A DNA stretch of 64,000 nucleotides from Rheinheimera sp. 1928-s (lineage in GTDB: Bacteria; Pseudomonadota; Gammaproteobacteria; Enterobacterales; Alteromonadaceae). Positions 1-8,603 of the stretch are shown here, piece by piece. Position numbers and translations under genes: made by a program. How positions within the stretch are numbered: position 1 is the stretch's first letter; every line of letters starts with the position of its first letter. Under the pieces are notes generated by a model. It was not told the origin of the DNA and ran no database searches. It was given only the letters and a program-made list of their open reading frames with translations. The stretch covers positions 140,885 through 204,884 of the forward strand of contig NZ_JARIXP010000003.1 of assembly GCF_029269265.1 (NCBI RefSeq), read 5' to 3'.

Positions 1-1443
1 GTTCATCAAAGCGCCTGGGTATTCCGGGAAGTTGAACTGGTAGACCTGCTCTTGCACTAAACGTGGTGGCATGCCGCCGACCATATGGCGTACGTGCAGT
101 TTGGCCAGTTCGTCGTCGGATAAGTCCTGATAGTCGTAGCCTGCAGCTGATAAGGCCTGATTGACCTGTTGCAGTTCTTCTGCGCCGTGCCGTAGTTTGA
201 TGCCCACAAAAATATGGGCTTTGTTGTCGCTGGCGTAGCGGTAGTTAAATTCGGTGATGGCGCGGCCGCCTAAGGTTTGACAGAAACGGCGGAAGCTGCC
301 TTTTTCTTCCGGAATAGTGACGGCAAATACCGCTTCTTTTTTCTCGCCCAGTTCGCAGCGCTCCGACACATAACGCAAAGTATCGAAGTTCAGGTTAGCG
401 CCACTCAGCACTGCACTGAGGTTTTGAGTTTGATCTGCTGTAGCTGCATATTTTTTCAGGCCAGCTAAAGCCAAAGCACCAGCAGGTTCTGCTACGGCTC
501 GTAAGTCGTCGAAGATATCTTTGATGGCGGCACAAATTTCGTCGCTGGAGACTGTGATCACATCGTCGCAGTATAAATGCGCCAGTTTGAAGTTCTCTGT
601 GCCTATGCGTTTTACCGCCACACCGTCGGCAAATAACCCTACTCTGTCTAAAGTGACAGGCTCGCCCGCGTCCATAGCGGCTTTTAAGCAGGCGGCATCG
701 TCAGGCTCTACCCCTATAACTTTCACGCCCGGCATCACGGCTTTGATATACACCGCCATACCTGCCAATAAGCCACCGCCGCCGACCGGAATAAATACCG
801 CATCCAGTTTGTTATGTTGGCTTAACAGCTCTTTGGCGACTGTGCCCTGGCCTGCGATGACATCGGCATCGTCAAAAGGTGGAATATAAGTGGCGCCCTG
901 AGTGTGGGATAACTCAATGGCAAACTTATTGGCTTCGTCAAAGGCGGTGCCGTGCAGCAGCACTTTGCCGCCAAGGGCTTTGACTGCTGCGACTTTAATT
1001 TCCGGTGTGGTAATAGGCATCACAATAGTGGCATTCAGGCCCAGTTTGCTGGCGGATAAAGCCACGCCCTGCGCATGATTGCCAGCAGAAGCACAAACCA
1101 CGTTTCCACCTGGGTTTTGTTCACGCACTTTATGCAACTTATGAAAAGCACCACGCAGCTTAAAAGAATACACAGGCTGCATATCTTCACGTTTTAACAG
1201 CACATGCTGGCCAATACGCTGGCTGAGTTTTGGCATCGCCTGCAGCGGAGTTTCTATAGCAGCCTGATACACAGGCGACAATAAAATTTCCCGTAAATAC
1301 TGCTGCATCAGACCCGGGTTTGGCGCTGGGCGTTGCCAGTCGGCTGCAGTTTTGCCTTGCTGTTTTACCGCTTCTTTTACAGGGCTTTGCACAGCACTCG
1401 GCTCTTTATTAACGGCATTCGCTTCTTTACCCAGAACACTCAT
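1..1443 (-). CDS. ilvA: Threonine ammonia-lyase (threonine deaminase), C-terminus cut by window edge
   Basis: Deaminates L-threonine to 2-oxobutanoate with PLP, the committed step to isoleucine. Translating the minus strand from the ATG at 1443 gives 481 codons open to the left edge. The PLP lysine lies in YSFKLRGA (about residue 95), followed by the [10 protein letters not shown] substrate loop and the glycine-rich GGGGLLAG phosphate loop. The C-terminal ACT-like regulatory domain begins near EKKEAVFAV and is incomplete. The N-terminus is about 35 residues longer than usual and lysine/alanine rich. The start overlaps the ilvD stop (ATGA, 4 bp), so translation is probably coupled. Last visible gene of the attenuated ilvGMDA operon. 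Confidence 0.97.
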   Translation of the reverse strand, partial: MSVLGKEANAVNKEPSAVQSPVKEAVKQQGKTAADWQRPAPNPGLMQQYLREILLSPVYQAAIETPLQAMPKLSQRIGQHVLLKREDMQPVYSFKLRGAFHKLHKVREQNPGGNVVCASAGNHAQGVALSASKLGLNATIVMPITTPEIKVAAVKALGGKVLLHGTAFDEANKFAIELSHTQGATYIPPFDDADVIAGQGTVAKELLSQHNKLDAVFIPVGGGGLLAGMAVYIKAVMPGVKVIGVEPDDAACLKAAMDAGEPVTLDRVGLFADGVAVKRIGTENFKLAHLYCDDVITVSSDEICAAIKDIFDDLRAVAEPAGALALAGLKKYAATADQTQNLSAVLSGANLNFDTLRYVSERCELGEKKEAVFAVTIPEEKGSFRRFCQTLGGRAITEFNYRYASDNKAHIFVGIKLRHGAEELQQVNQALSAAGYDYQDLSDDELAKLHVRHMVGGMPPRLVQEQVYQFNFPEYPGALMN

Positions 1444-3293
1444 AGGTCTTCCAATTTACTCAGATCACGCACTGCACCTTTATCGGCGCTGCTTGCCAGC
1501 ATGGCGTAGGCTTTTAAGGCCGGGCTGACGGAGCGCACGCGGTCTACTGGTTTCCAGGCTAATTTGCCTTTGGCTTCCATAGCGGTGCGGCGCTCTGCTA
1601 ATACTTCGTCGCTCACACCAATAGCGATGCTGCGGTTTGGAATATCAATGGCAATGGCGTCGCCTTCTTCGACCAGACCAATAGCTCCGCCGCTGGCGGC
1701 TTCAGGCGATACATGGCCTATAGATAAACCCGAAGTACCACCAGAAAAACGGCCATCAGTGATCAAGGCGCAAGCTTTACCTAAACCCATCGACTTTAAG
1801 TAGCTGGTTGGATACAACATTTCCTGCATGCCAGGGCCGCCTTTTGGCCCTTCGTAGCGGATGATCACTACGTCGCCCGCAACAATTTTGCCTGCCAGAA
1901 TGGCTTCTACAGAACTGTCCTGGCTTTCAAAAATACGGGCGCGGCCGTGAAACACCAGGTTTTCTTTTTCCACACCAGCGGTTTTAACAATACAGCCGTT
2001 TGGCGCTATGTTGCCGTACAACACAGCCAAACCACCGTCTTGTGAATAAGCGTTTTCTTTGCTTCTGATACAACCTTCAGCGCGGTCGTCGTCCAGCGTT
2101 GGGTAACGGCAACTCTGCGAAAAAGCTTTCGTAGTACGGATACCTGCAGGGCCGGCGCGGTAGAAATCCAGCACCTGCTGATCTTTGGTTAAGGTGATAT
2201 CAAAGCGGTTGATCACATCACCTAAAGAGCTGCCTGCCACATGAGGTGTGTCCGGGTTTAATAAACCGGCGCGCAGCAACTCGCCTAATATCGCAATCAC
2301 ACCGCCGGCGCGGTGTACGTCTTCCATATGGTATTTTTGCGTGCTTGGCGCCACTTTGGATAAATGCGGCACCATACGTGATAAACGGTCTATGTCGCTC
2401 ATGCCAAAATCGACTTCGGCTTCAATAGCGGCGGCCAATAAATGCAGTACTGTGTTGGTAGAACCGCCCATGGCGATATCCAGCATCATGGCGTTTTCGA
2501 AGGCGGTTTTATTGGCGATATTACGTGGCAAAGCGCTGGCGTCGTCGTTTTTATACCAGCGGTTGCATAAGTCCATAATGCGCGCACCGGCACTGATAAA
2601 CAGCGCTTTACGATCGCTGTGTGTCGCCAGCATAGAACCATTGCCAGGTTGGCCTAAACCTAAAGCTTCAACTAAGCAGTTCATTGAGTTGGCGGTAAAC
2701 ATACCAGAGCAAGAGCCACAGGTTGGGCAGGCGCTGCGTTCAATTTGTTCGCTGTCGGCATCCGATACTTTTGGATCGGCCGCCGACACCATAGCGTCTA
2801 CTAAATCCAGCTTGATAATTTGGTCCGACAGTTTGGTTTTTCCTGCTTCCATAGGGCCACCAGAGACAAAAATGGCCGGGATATTTAAGCGAAGTGCAGC
2901 CATTAACATACCGGGGGTGATTTTGTCGCAGTTGGAAATACAAACCATAGCGTCAGCGCAGTGGCCGTTGACCATATATTCCACCGAATCGGCGATGATT
3001 TCGCGCGACGGCAGGCTGTACAACATACCGCCGTGGCCCATGGCGATGCCGTCGTCTATGGCGATGGTATTAAATTCTTTGGCGATACCACCTGCGTCTT
3101 CAATAGCTTCAGCCACCAGTTTGCCTAAATCGCGTAAATGCACATGGCCAGGCACAAACTGGGTGAAGGAGTTCACTACGGCAATAATAGGTTTACCAAA
3201 GTCGGTATCTTTTACCCCTGTGGCACGCCATAAAGCACGAGCTCCCGCCATATTGCGGCCTTCGGTAGTAGTAGCGGATCTAAGCTTCGGCAT
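1440..3293 (-). CDS. ilvD: Dihydroxy-acid dehydratase
   Basis: Dehydrates 2,3-dihydroxy-isovalerate and 2,3-dihydroxy-3-methylvalerate to the 2-oxo acids of valine and isoleucine synthesis; cytosolic iron-sulfur enzyme. At 617 aa it matches the family (about 616). The cluster cysteines are visible in [12 protein letters not shown] and in [17 protein letters not shown], and the C-terminal part carries GRFSGGTSG. It lies between ilvM and ilvA. About 100 bp separates it from ilvM where other operons carry ilvE, and that gap holds a degenerate GGGTCAG repeat. The long open frame on the opposite strand (2248-3372) is a shadow of this gene. Confidence 0.98.
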   Translation of the reverse strand: MPKLRSATTTEGRNMAGARALWRATGVKDTDFGKPIIAVVNSFTQFVPGHVHLRDLGKLVAEAIEDAGGIAKEFNTIAIDDGIAMGHGGMLYSLPSREIIADSVEYMVNGHCADAMVCISNCDKITPGMLMAALRLNIPAIFVSGGPMEAGKTKLSDQIIKLDLVDAMVSAADPKVSDADSEQIERSACPTCGSCSGMFTANSMNCLVEALGLGQPGNGSMLATHSDRKALFISAGARIMDLCNRWYKNDDASALPRNIANKTAFENAMMLDIAMGGSTNTVLHLLAAAIEAEVDFGMSDIDRLSRMVPHLSKVAPSTQKYHMEDVHRAGGVIAILGELLRAGLLNPDTPHVAGSSLGDVINRFDITLTKDQQVLDFYRAGPAGIRTTKAFSQSCRYPTLDDDRAEGCIRSKENAYSQDGGLAVLYGNIAPNGCIVKTAGVEKENLVFHGRARIFESQDSSVEAILAGKIVAGDVVIIRYEGPKGGPGMQEMLYPTSYLKSMGLGKACALITDGRFSGGTSGLSIGHVSPEAASGGAIGLVEEGDAIAIDIPNRSIAIGVSDEVLAERRTAMEAKGKLAWKPVDRVRSVSPALKAYAMLASSADKGAVRDLSKLEDL

Positions 3294-3323
3294 CTCTTTT
3301 TTACTCCAATTATTCTTTTCGGG

Positions 3324-3361
3324 GGGTCAGGTCTTGCCCTTTGCATTTGGGTCAGACCTTA
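3324..3361. repeat. Degenerate GGGTCAG-type repeat between ilvM and ilvD
   Basis: Two copies of GGGTCAG (3324-3330 and 3349-3355) flank a 6-bp inverted pair AGGTCT/AGACCT. It resembles a decayed member of the GGGTCAGA palindrome family seen intact at 10268, 30388 and 30464. It would be transcribed as an internal spacer of the ilv mRNA. Confidence 0.45.
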
Positions 3362-3392
3362 TCAATTTTTAATTTTTCTTAAGTTTAGCGGC

Positions 3393-3665
3393 TTAAGCCC
3401 GCATTGAGCCTGCTTCGGCTTGTGTGAGTTCAGACTCTACACAATCCAGAAATTCGATATCGTATAACTTGTTTAACTGATTGGTCAGCAGGCTGATGGG
3501 TTTGTCGCTGACGATAGACAGCGTCACCAGCAAGCCGCTGAAATCGGCCATTGGTTTCATTTCCATACCGGCCACTTCAAAGCCACGGTAACGGGTGACC
3601 TGCAATAACCGCTCTAATACCACAGGTTGGTTTTTAGTCTGGATGGTTAGTACATGGTTGCTCAT
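3393..3665 (-). CDS. ilvM: Acetolactate synthase II regulatory (small) subunit
   Basis: Small ACT-domain subunit that pairs with the catalytic IlvG subunit of acetohydroxyacid synthase II. It is 90 aa (E. coli IlvM 87), a single ACT fold with the pattern [24 protein letters not shown] followed by a second beta strand [12 protein letters not shown], read here in short pieces. Its ATG overlaps the ilvG stop by 4 bp (3662-3665), as usual for translationally coupled subunits. The size fits the valine-resistant isozyme II type rather than the longer IlvN/IlvH subunits. Confidence 0.93.
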   Translation of the reverse strand: MSNHVLTIQTKNQPVVLERLLQVTRYRGFEVAGMEMKPMADFSGLLVTLSIVSDKPISLLTNQLNKLYDIEFLDCVESELTQAEAGSMRA

Positions 3666-5320
3666 TGTGCTTTCTCCGTTAACATATCCTGATTGGCTGC
3701 TCCTGGCGGTACTAATGGCCAGACGTTGTCGGTTTCGTCTATTCGAACGTGCAATAAGTAAGGGCCTGGCCAGGTAAACATGGCTTCCAGCGCTGGTAAT
3801 ACTTCGTCTTTGCGGCTGATGCTGTGGCCTGGGATAGCAAAAGCAGCAGCTAAAGAGACAAAATCCGGGTTGTCGGACAAATCGGTTTCGCTGTAGCGTT
3901 CGTTAAAAAACAGCTCCTGCCATTGTTTCACCATGCCTAAACGCTGGTTATCGACAATGACAATCTTCACCGGTAAGCGGAAACGCTTGATGGTGCCCAG
4001 TTCCTGCACATTCATCATAAAAGAGCCGTCACCGCTGACGGTGACTACAGTATCTTTTGGTCTAGCCAACTGCGCACCTATGGCCGCTGGTAAACCAAAA
4101 CCCATAGTGCCTAAACCACCACTGCTTAAATGATTACGTGGATGACTGAAGCTCATATGCTGGGCCACCCACATTTGATGTTGGCCTACGTCACAACACA
4201 CCACTGAGTTATCCGGCAATCTTTCGCTTAACTGTTTCAGCATTAAAGGCGCAAAAATACGCTCACCAGGATGGTCATAACGCCAGCCGTGTTGCTGTTT
4301 CATAACCAAACAATGTTTTAACCAGTCTTCGCAGTGAGTGGGTACTGACATCGCAGGCAAAAGCTCACGCAAATCCCCTATCATGGCGCACTCAGCGCGG
4401 CGTAATTTGTGCAGCTCGGCCGGATCTATATCGATATGAATAACCTTGGCATCCGGCGCAAAAGCGGCCAATTTGCCAGTAACACGGTCATCAAAACGGG
4501 CGCCTAAACAGATCAATAAATCGCATTGCTGCACCGCATGATTGGCAGCCTGAGTGCCGTGCATACCTAACATGCCCAGGTAATAAGCATTAGAAGGCGG
4601 CACTGTGCCCATGGCTTTTAAGGTGGTGACCGAAGGCATAGGGCTGTTAGCTAAAAAGTCTTGCAGCTGTGCCACCGCATCGGCCATATGCACACCACCA
4701 CCTATATAGGCGATAGGCCGCTTGGCGTTTTGGATTAATAAGCGTGCCTGCTCTAAAGCTGCAGCTGGCAGAAACTCTTGCTGGGCGGTAGCGGTATCTT
4801 CAACTAAACGTGGCTTAAACTGCACTTCAGCCAGTTGCACGTCTTTAGGAATATCCACCAACACCGGGCCAGGGCGGCCTGACATTGCAAGCGTAAAAGC
4901 TTCGTTTAAGGTGTGTTCCAGTTCAGTCACGTCTGTCACCATAAAGCTGTGTTTGGTTACAGCCAGGCTTAAGCCTAAAACGTCTACTTCCTGAAACGCA
5001 TCTGTGCCCATCACGGCTTGAGATACCTGACCTGTGATAGCCACTAAAGGCACTGAGTCTAATAAAGCGTCGGCTAAGGAAGTGATCAGGTTAGTCGCGC
5101 CAGGGCCAGAGGTGGCCATACAAACGCCAACTTTGCCTGAACTGCGGGCATAACCTATGGCAGAAAAAGCACCACCCTGTTCATGACGGCACAGGTAGTG
5201 TTTAACTTTGCTCTGATACAGCGCGTCGTAGATTGGCATAATAGCTCCGCCAGGATAGCCGAAGATATGTTCGACTCCCTTTTGCTCCAGCAGCTTGATT
5301 ACCAGTTCTGCGCCTTTCAT
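3662..5320 (-). CDS. ilvG: Acetolactate synthase II catalytic (large) subunit
   Basis: ThDP-dependent enzyme that condenses two pyruvates, or pyruvate and 2-oxobutanoate, in the first common step of branched-chain amino-acid synthesis. The catalytic glutamate lies near the N-terminus in RHEQGGAF; the ThDP-binding GDGSFMMN motif is in the C-terminal third. I start it at the ATG at 5320 (MKGAEL, 552 aa): AAGGATGGG lies at good spacing there, whereas the ATG four codons upstream (5332) abuts the AAGG with no spacer. The frame is intact, unlike the frameshifted ilvG of E. coli K-12. Expression should follow the attenuator just upstream. Confidence 0.96.
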   Translation of the reverse strand: MKGAELVIKLLEQKGVEHIFGYPGGAIMPIYDALYQSKVKHYLCRHEQGGAFSAIGYARSSGKVGVCMATSGPGATNLITSLADALLDSVPLVAITGQVSQAVMGTDAFQEVDVLGLSLAVTKHSFMVTDVTELEHTLNEAFTLAMSGRPGPVLVDIPKDVQLAEVQFKPRLVEDTATAQQEFLPAAALEQARLLIQNAKRPIAYIGGGVHMADAVAQLQDFLANSPMPSVTTLKAMGTVPPSNAYYLGMLGMHGTQAANHAVQQCDLLICLGARFDDRVTGKLAAFAPDAKVIHIDIDPAELHKLRRAECAMIGDLRELLPAMSVPTHCEDWLKHCLVMKQQHGWRYDHPGERIFAPLMLKQLSERLPDNSVVCCDVGQHQMWVAQHMSFSHPRNHLSSGGLGTMGFGLPAAIGAQLARPKDTVVTVSGDGSFMMNVQELGTIKRFRLPVKIVIVDNQRLGMVKQWQELFFNERYSETDLSDNPDFVSLAAAFAIPGHSISRKDEVLPALEAMFTWPGPYLLHVRIDETDNVWPLVPPGAANQDMLTEKAQ

Positions 5321-5389
5321 GATGTATCCCATCCTTTTCTATCGTCTGTTTGTCAGTACAACAAAACCTTTTTTCGAAATTTCCGGGGA

Positions 5390-5434
5390 CCTTAAAACAC
5401 AAAACCCCCGGACCTTTCGGTGCGGGGGTTTTGT
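5390..5434 (-). terminator. ilv attenuator (Rho-independent terminator)
   Basis: On the minus strand a 14-bp stem (arms 5419-5432 and 5401-5414, one mismatch) with a GAAA loop is followed by TTTTGTGTTTT. It sits between the ilvL stop codon and ilvG, where attenuation terminators of biosynthetic operons lie. It would stop transcription when the leader peptide is translated freely. Confidence 0.93.
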
Positions 5435-5479
5435 TGAGAATTTTTTTGCTGCTTAAAATTCCAAACGCGAGCCCCCGCA
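5421..5479 (-). promoter_or_regulatory. Antiterminator pairing in the ilv leader
   Basis: In leader codons 20-23 the RNA reads UGCGGGGG (5479 to 5472). It is perfectly complementary over 8 nt to CCCCCGCA in the 5' arm of the terminator (5428 to 5421). A ribosome stalled in the branched-chain codons upstream would leave the first segment free to capture the terminator arm; a ribosome reaching the stop codon would cover it. The pairing is seen in the sequence; the mechanism is inferred from E. coli ilv attenuation. Confidence 0.8.
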
Positions 5480-5539
5480 GTGACTAATCACCACGATTAC
5501 GAGGACCACAATAATGTTCAGAATAGAAGCTAAACGCAT
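5453..5539 (-). CDS. ilvL: ilv operon leader peptide
   Basis: A 28-aa open frame with ATG at 5539 and TAA at 5455-5453. Residues 3-18 (LASILNIIVVLVIVVI) contain 13 leucine, isoleucine or valine codons, the signature of a branched-chain attenuation peptide. It is followed at once by the antiterminator segment and the terminator ahead of ilvG. It acts by ribosome stalling when charged Leu/Ile/Val tRNA is scarce, and probably has no function as a peptide. Confidence 0.93.
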   Translation of the reverse strand: MRLASILNIIVVLVIVVISHCGGSRLEF

Positions 5540-5617
5540 TTTTTAATTTTAACTCTTTGGTTAAGTATTTTACTTCGGCGGTGTTTTTACGTTAGGTGCC
5601 GAAAATTTATGCCTATA

Positions 5618-5646
5618 GAAATAGCCGTCTAACCATCTTAAGTCAA
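5618..5646 (-). promoter_or_regulatory. Probable ilvLGMDA promoter
   Basis: On the minus strand TTGACT (5646-5641) is separated by 17 bp from TATTTC (5623-5618). The -35 is strong and the -10 weak; a leader of about 70 nt would precede ilvL. This is the only good sigma-70-like pair upstream of the leader. Confidence 0.55.
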
Positions 5647-5754
5647 CAGATATTTTTGCTTTTGGCAGATTTTTGTAAAAAAATTACAAAAGCTGCATTT
5701 TTAGGCAGAATAAGCCAGAATCCTATTTCATAGTGCCGTTATTCATTGAGTGTG

Positions 5755-6048
5755 ATGGATCAATTAGAGCTGTTTGACTTACCCAATCCTTGTATTGGGG
5801 TTTGCGAAAACAACAGCAGAGGTTATTGCCTCGGCTGCTTGCGTTCGCGTGACGAACGCTTTAACTGGCATAACAAGCCTGTAGCAGAACGCTCGCATAT
5901 TCTGAAATTACTGGAACAACGCAGAGTCCGTCGCGATGCCAAACTGGCTCAACTTGCTGCTGAAAAAGCTGCTCAGCAAAAGCTGGATTTGGGCGAAACC
6001 CCAGCTGTTGACGATAGTATTCCAATAATCTGGGACTTAGAACTCTGA
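5755..6048 (+). CDS. DUF1289 family small cysteine protein
   Basis: Small cytosolic protein of the DUF1289 family, whose function is unknown and which may bind metal or an Fe-S cluster. The conserved block is visible near the N-terminus: PCIGVCENN, then GYCLGCLRSRDE and a downstream W. The basic C-terminal half is predicted helical. I prefer the ATG at 5755 (97 aa) to the in-frame TTG at 5746; neither has a strong ribosome-binding site. It is transcribed away from the ilv leader and ends before a GC-rich hairpin shared with the convergent gene. Confidence 0.85.
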   Translation: MDQLELFDLPNPCIGVCENNSRGYCLGCLRSRDERFNWHNKPVAERSHILKLLEQRRVRRDAKLAQLAAEKAAQQKLDLGETPAVDDSIPIIWDLEL

Positions 6049-6069
6049 CATTAGATTGGAATTCAAGAC

Positions 6070-6090
6070 GGGCGGGGATAAACCCCGCCC
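6070..6090. terminator. GC-rich palindrome between convergent genes
   Basis: GGGCGGGG (6070-6077), five-base loop ATAAA, CCCCGCCC (6083-6090), followed by CTAGGGTTTTTGT. It lies between the DUF1289 gene and the convergent gene at 6108-6656. It may be a terminator, a REP-like extragenic palindrome, or both. Confidence 0.6.
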
Positions 6091-6107
6091 CTAGGGTTTT
6101 TGTCGAT

Positions 6108-6656
6108 TTAAACCCTGGCTGTGGGGACGTTAGCGCAGTTGCTGCGGGGTCTTTGCCAGTTTTCAGTGACAATCTGCTCCGACTGTTTTACCAGCTCACC
6201 CGCAATAAACTCATACACCATCGCCAGATAGGCATAACCTATGGTTTCGTCTGAGCCTTCGTCGGTCAGGCAATGTTTATAGTCTTTGTCGGTTAACGGC
6301 ACTTTGATAGCACCGGTAAACCAGTTCGCTTTCAGCGGGTACTGTTTTTCGCTGAATAGTAACTGCGGATCTATGCTGGCAGATGCGGTGTTTTTGCAGT
6401 CATTTTGCAATAACGTATTTAAAAACAACTGCTGGCCTTTTAATTCCCAAACCCCTTTATAACCACGCTGATCTGCAGCACAGGCCAGCTGGTTTTGCAG
6501 TTTCAACCGGATTTGATCGGACTGATGCAGCTTATCCAATGGGCTGCTGTCCACCTCATGCGGTACACCATCCACAATAAATTGATCAGGTACAGGGATA
6601 GCAGCAAAAGTAACAGTGCTGAACCACAACAACAGACTGATGCAAAAATAACGCAT
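6108..6656 (-). CDS. Exported protein of unknown function
   Basis: I do not recognise this 182-aa protein. It starts with a clear Sec signal peptide (MRYFCISLLLWFSTVTFAA, cleavage after the second A), so the mature part should be periplasmic. Three cysteines in the central part (QLACAAD, NDCKN, KHCLTD) and one near the C-terminus could form disulfides. No membrane segment follows the signal. It appears monocistronic, convergent with the DUF1289 gene and upstream-neighboured by a LysR regulator. Confidence 0.75.
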   Translation of the reverse strand: MRYFCISLLLWFSTVTFAAIPVPDQFIVDGVPHEVDSSPLDKLHQSDQIRLKLQNQLACAADQRGYKGVWELKGQQLFLNTLLQNDCKNTASASIDPQLLFSEKQYPLKANWFTGAIKVPLTDKDYKHCLTDEGSDETIGYAYLAMVYEFIAGELVKQSEQIVTENWQRPRSNCANVPTARV

Positions 6657-6736
6657 TGAAGCTCCTTAGTTATGGTTGGTTAAGATCTGTGCCGGAAAAG
6701 CAGACTAACACCTTTTGTTTAGTGTGTTAGCACTCT

Positions 6737-7636
6737 TTAGTTGTAGCCCGAATTGATGAGTCCTTGCAACCAATCGATAAAAACTTTTAGTCTTCGGCTC
6801 AATTGCCGACGGTGTGCATACAACACAGAAATTGGCATAGCAGCAGGCTGATACTCTGGTAACACCTGCACCAGCTTGCCTTGCTTTATCAAATGGCGTA
6901 CTGCCACCTCTGGCAGTTGAACAATGCCTAAACCCGCCAGACAAGCCGCTGTGTAAGCTTCGGCGTTATTGACAGTGATAGCGCCAGACATGGGCCAAAA
7001 CCTGGTTTTGCCATCCTGAATATATTCAAAGCCATCAGGCTTGCCCGCCAGTTGCTGACTATAAAACACTAAGTTGTGACTGTTTAAATCGTCCAGAGTT
7101 TCAGGTAAACCAAACTTTTCCAAATAGGCAGGGCTGACACAGTTCACCTGAGCCAGCACCGCCAAAGGCCTGGCGATCAGGCTACTACTGCTCAGTTGCC
7201 CAATGCGGATCACGGCATCAAAACCTTCAGCTATTAAATCCACCCGCCTGTCTGTGCTACTCAATTGAATATGCAACTGTGGATGCTGAGCTAAAAACTG
7301 CGGTAAAGCCGGGATCACTGCTTCTTTCGCAAGATTTGTTGGCATATCAATGCGCAGCACACCTTTGAGCTGCTCAGGCTGCTGTTGAAATAACTGCTGC
7401 AGATCATCAAAATCGGCCAGCAGCTCGACACAGCGCTGGTAATAGCTCATGCCATCCTGCGTGAGTTCCACTCTTCTGGTGGTACGGTTTAACAGCCGCA
7501 CATTCAGTTGGGTTTCCAGTTGTTGCACCGCTTCTGATACTGAAGTTTTGGGCAACCCCAGCTGTTCAGCGCTGCGGATAAAACTACCCAGTTCTGCCAC
7601 CCGCTGGAAAATTTGCATCTGCTGAATTCTGTCCAT
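6737..7636 (-). CDS. LysR family transcriptional regulator
   Basis: Typical LysR protein of 299 aa: N-terminal winged helix-turn-helix at about residues 1-60 (MDRIQQMQIFQRVAELGSF, then LPKTSVSEAVQQLE as the recognition region) and a substrate-binding domain from about residue 90. The style (MDRI start, EQLGLPKTSVS) is that of the CrgA/AaeR-like group that often governs an adjacent oxidoreductase. It is divergent from the SDR gene at 7776; the 139-bp gap carries a 31-bp palindrome. The likely role is autoregulation and control of the SDR; the effector is unknown. Confidence 0.92.
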   Translation of the reverse strand: MDRIQQMQIFQRVAELGSFIRSAEQLGLPKTSVSEAVQQLETQLNVRLLNRTTRRVELTQDGMSYYQRCVELLADFDDLQQLFQQQPEQLKGVLRIDMPTNLAKEAVIPALPQFLAQHPQLHIQLSSTDRRVDLIAEGFDAVIRIGQLSSSSLIARPLAVLAQVNCVSPAYLEKFGLPETLDDLNSHNLVFYSQQLAGKPDGFEYIQDGKTRFWPMSGAITVNNAEAYTAACLAGLGIVQLPEVAVRHLIKQGKLVQVLPEYQPAAMPISVLYAHRRQLSRRLKVFIDWLQGLINSGYN

Positions 7637-7659
7637 GCCCGCTCCTGCTTTCCGCCTTG

Positions 7660-7690
7660 AATCACTATCCGCAAAACACGGACAGTGATT
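7660..7690. promoter_or_regulatory. Candidate LysR operator between the LysR and SDR genes
   Basis: Hyphenated palindrome AATCACTATCCG (7660-7671), 7-bp spacer, CGGACAGTGATT (7679-7690). Eleven of 12 arm positions pair. It contains the A/T-rich dyads expected of a LysR site and sits just ahead of the regulator's start, in the shared divergent promoter region. Confidence 0.65.
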
Positions 7691-7775
7691 CCGTTTTTAC
7701 ATTATTTATCCGGATTAAATCTAACAATACACTGCAGTTACTGAATTAGCCAAGCTTAACCAAAGGGGAAATACT

Positions 7776-8534
7776 ATGAGTCAGAAAATCGCTTTAATTA
7801 CAGGTGCAAGCCGTGGTTTAGGTAAAAATGCAGCTTTAGCTTTAGCCAAAGCAGGTGTGGATTTAGTGCTTACCTACCACAGCAAAGCAGACGAAGCTGC
7901 CGCTGTAGTAGCAGAAGTTCAGCAGTTGGGCCGCAAAGCAGTAGCCATTCAACTGGATACCAGCAATGTGTCGTCTTTTACTGATTTTTCAGCACAGTTA
8001 ACTACTCATTTGCAGCACATATGGCAACGTGACCAGTTTGATTTTTTAGTCAATAACGCAGGTTTTGGCATTTATGCCACACTGGCTGAGACCACAGAGC
8101 AGCAGTTTGATGCTTTGATGAATGTGCATTTAAAAGGTGTATTTTTCTTAACTCAGCAGCTGTTACCTCAGATTGCAGATGGCGGCCGTATTCTGAACTA
8201 TTCATCGGGCTTAACCCGCTTTTCTTTGCCAGGTTATGGCGCTTATGCCGCGATGAAAGGTGCTATTGAAGTGCTAAGCCGTTATCTGGCGCTGGAATCT
8301 GGCGCTCGTGGCATCAGAGTCAATACACTGGCCCCCGGCGCTATTGAAACTGATTTTGGCGGCGGTGCAGTGCGGGATAATGCTGATATTAACCATTACA
8401 TTGCCTCACAAACTGCTTTGGGCCGTGTTGGTTTGCCTGATGATATTGGTGGTGTGGTGCAGATGTTATTGTCAGAACAAAGTGGCTGGATTAACGGCCA
8501 GCGTATTGAAGTTTCAGGCGGTATTCACCTGTAA
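7776..8534 (+). CDS. Short-chain dehydrogenase/reductase (SDR)
   Basis: Classical SDR oxidoreductase of 252 aa. The NAD(P)-binding TGASRGLG lies at residues 9-16, NNAG at about 93, the active-site serine in ILNYSSG, YGAYAAMKG supplies the Tyr-x-x-x-Lys pair, and the C-terminus ends in the usual GQRIEVSGG. A basic residue in the glycine motif suggests NADPH preference. The substrate cannot be told. A clear ribosome-binding site (AAGGGGAA) precedes the ATG. It is divergent from, and probably controlled by, the LysR gene, and ends at a strong terminator. Confidence 0.93.
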   Translation: MSQKIALITGASRGLGKNAALALAKAGVDLVLTYHSKADEAAAVVAEVQQLGRKAVAIQLDTSNVSSFTDFSAQLTTHLQHIWQRDQFDFLVNNAGFGIYATLAETTEQQFDALMNVHLKGVFFLTQQLLPQIADGGRILNYSSGLTRFSLPGYGAYAAMKGAIEVLSRYLALESGARGIRVNTLAPGAIETDFGGGAVRDNADINHYIASQTALGRVGLPDDIGGVVQMLLSEQSGWINGQRIEVSGGIHL

Positions 8535-8547
8535 AATTATTTATTAG

Positions 8548-8578
8548 AGGGCCGTTACTTCAACGGCCCTGTTTTTTA
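8548..8578 (+). terminator. Rho-independent terminator of the SDR gene
   Basis: AGGGCCGTT (8548-8556), loop ACTTC, AACGGCCCT (8562-8570), then GTTTTTTATT. Perfect 9-bp stem with a T run directly after the SDR stop codon. Confidence 0.92.
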
Positions 8579-8603
8579 TTTCGCATTCAGATAAAAGGAT
8601 AGA

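Noticed and set aside
2248-3372. Long open frame on the plus strand, 374 codons
   Set aside because: Wholly antisense to ilvD, whose active-site motifs are intact. The antisense product has no recognisable motif.
3662-5320. Frameshifted ilvG as in E. coli K-12
   Set aside because: The reading frame is continuous from start to stop, with the ThDP motif in frame.
6070-6090. Insertion-sequence terminal repeat
   Set aside because: Single palindrome with no transposase and no partner repeat nearby; fits a terminator or REP-like element.
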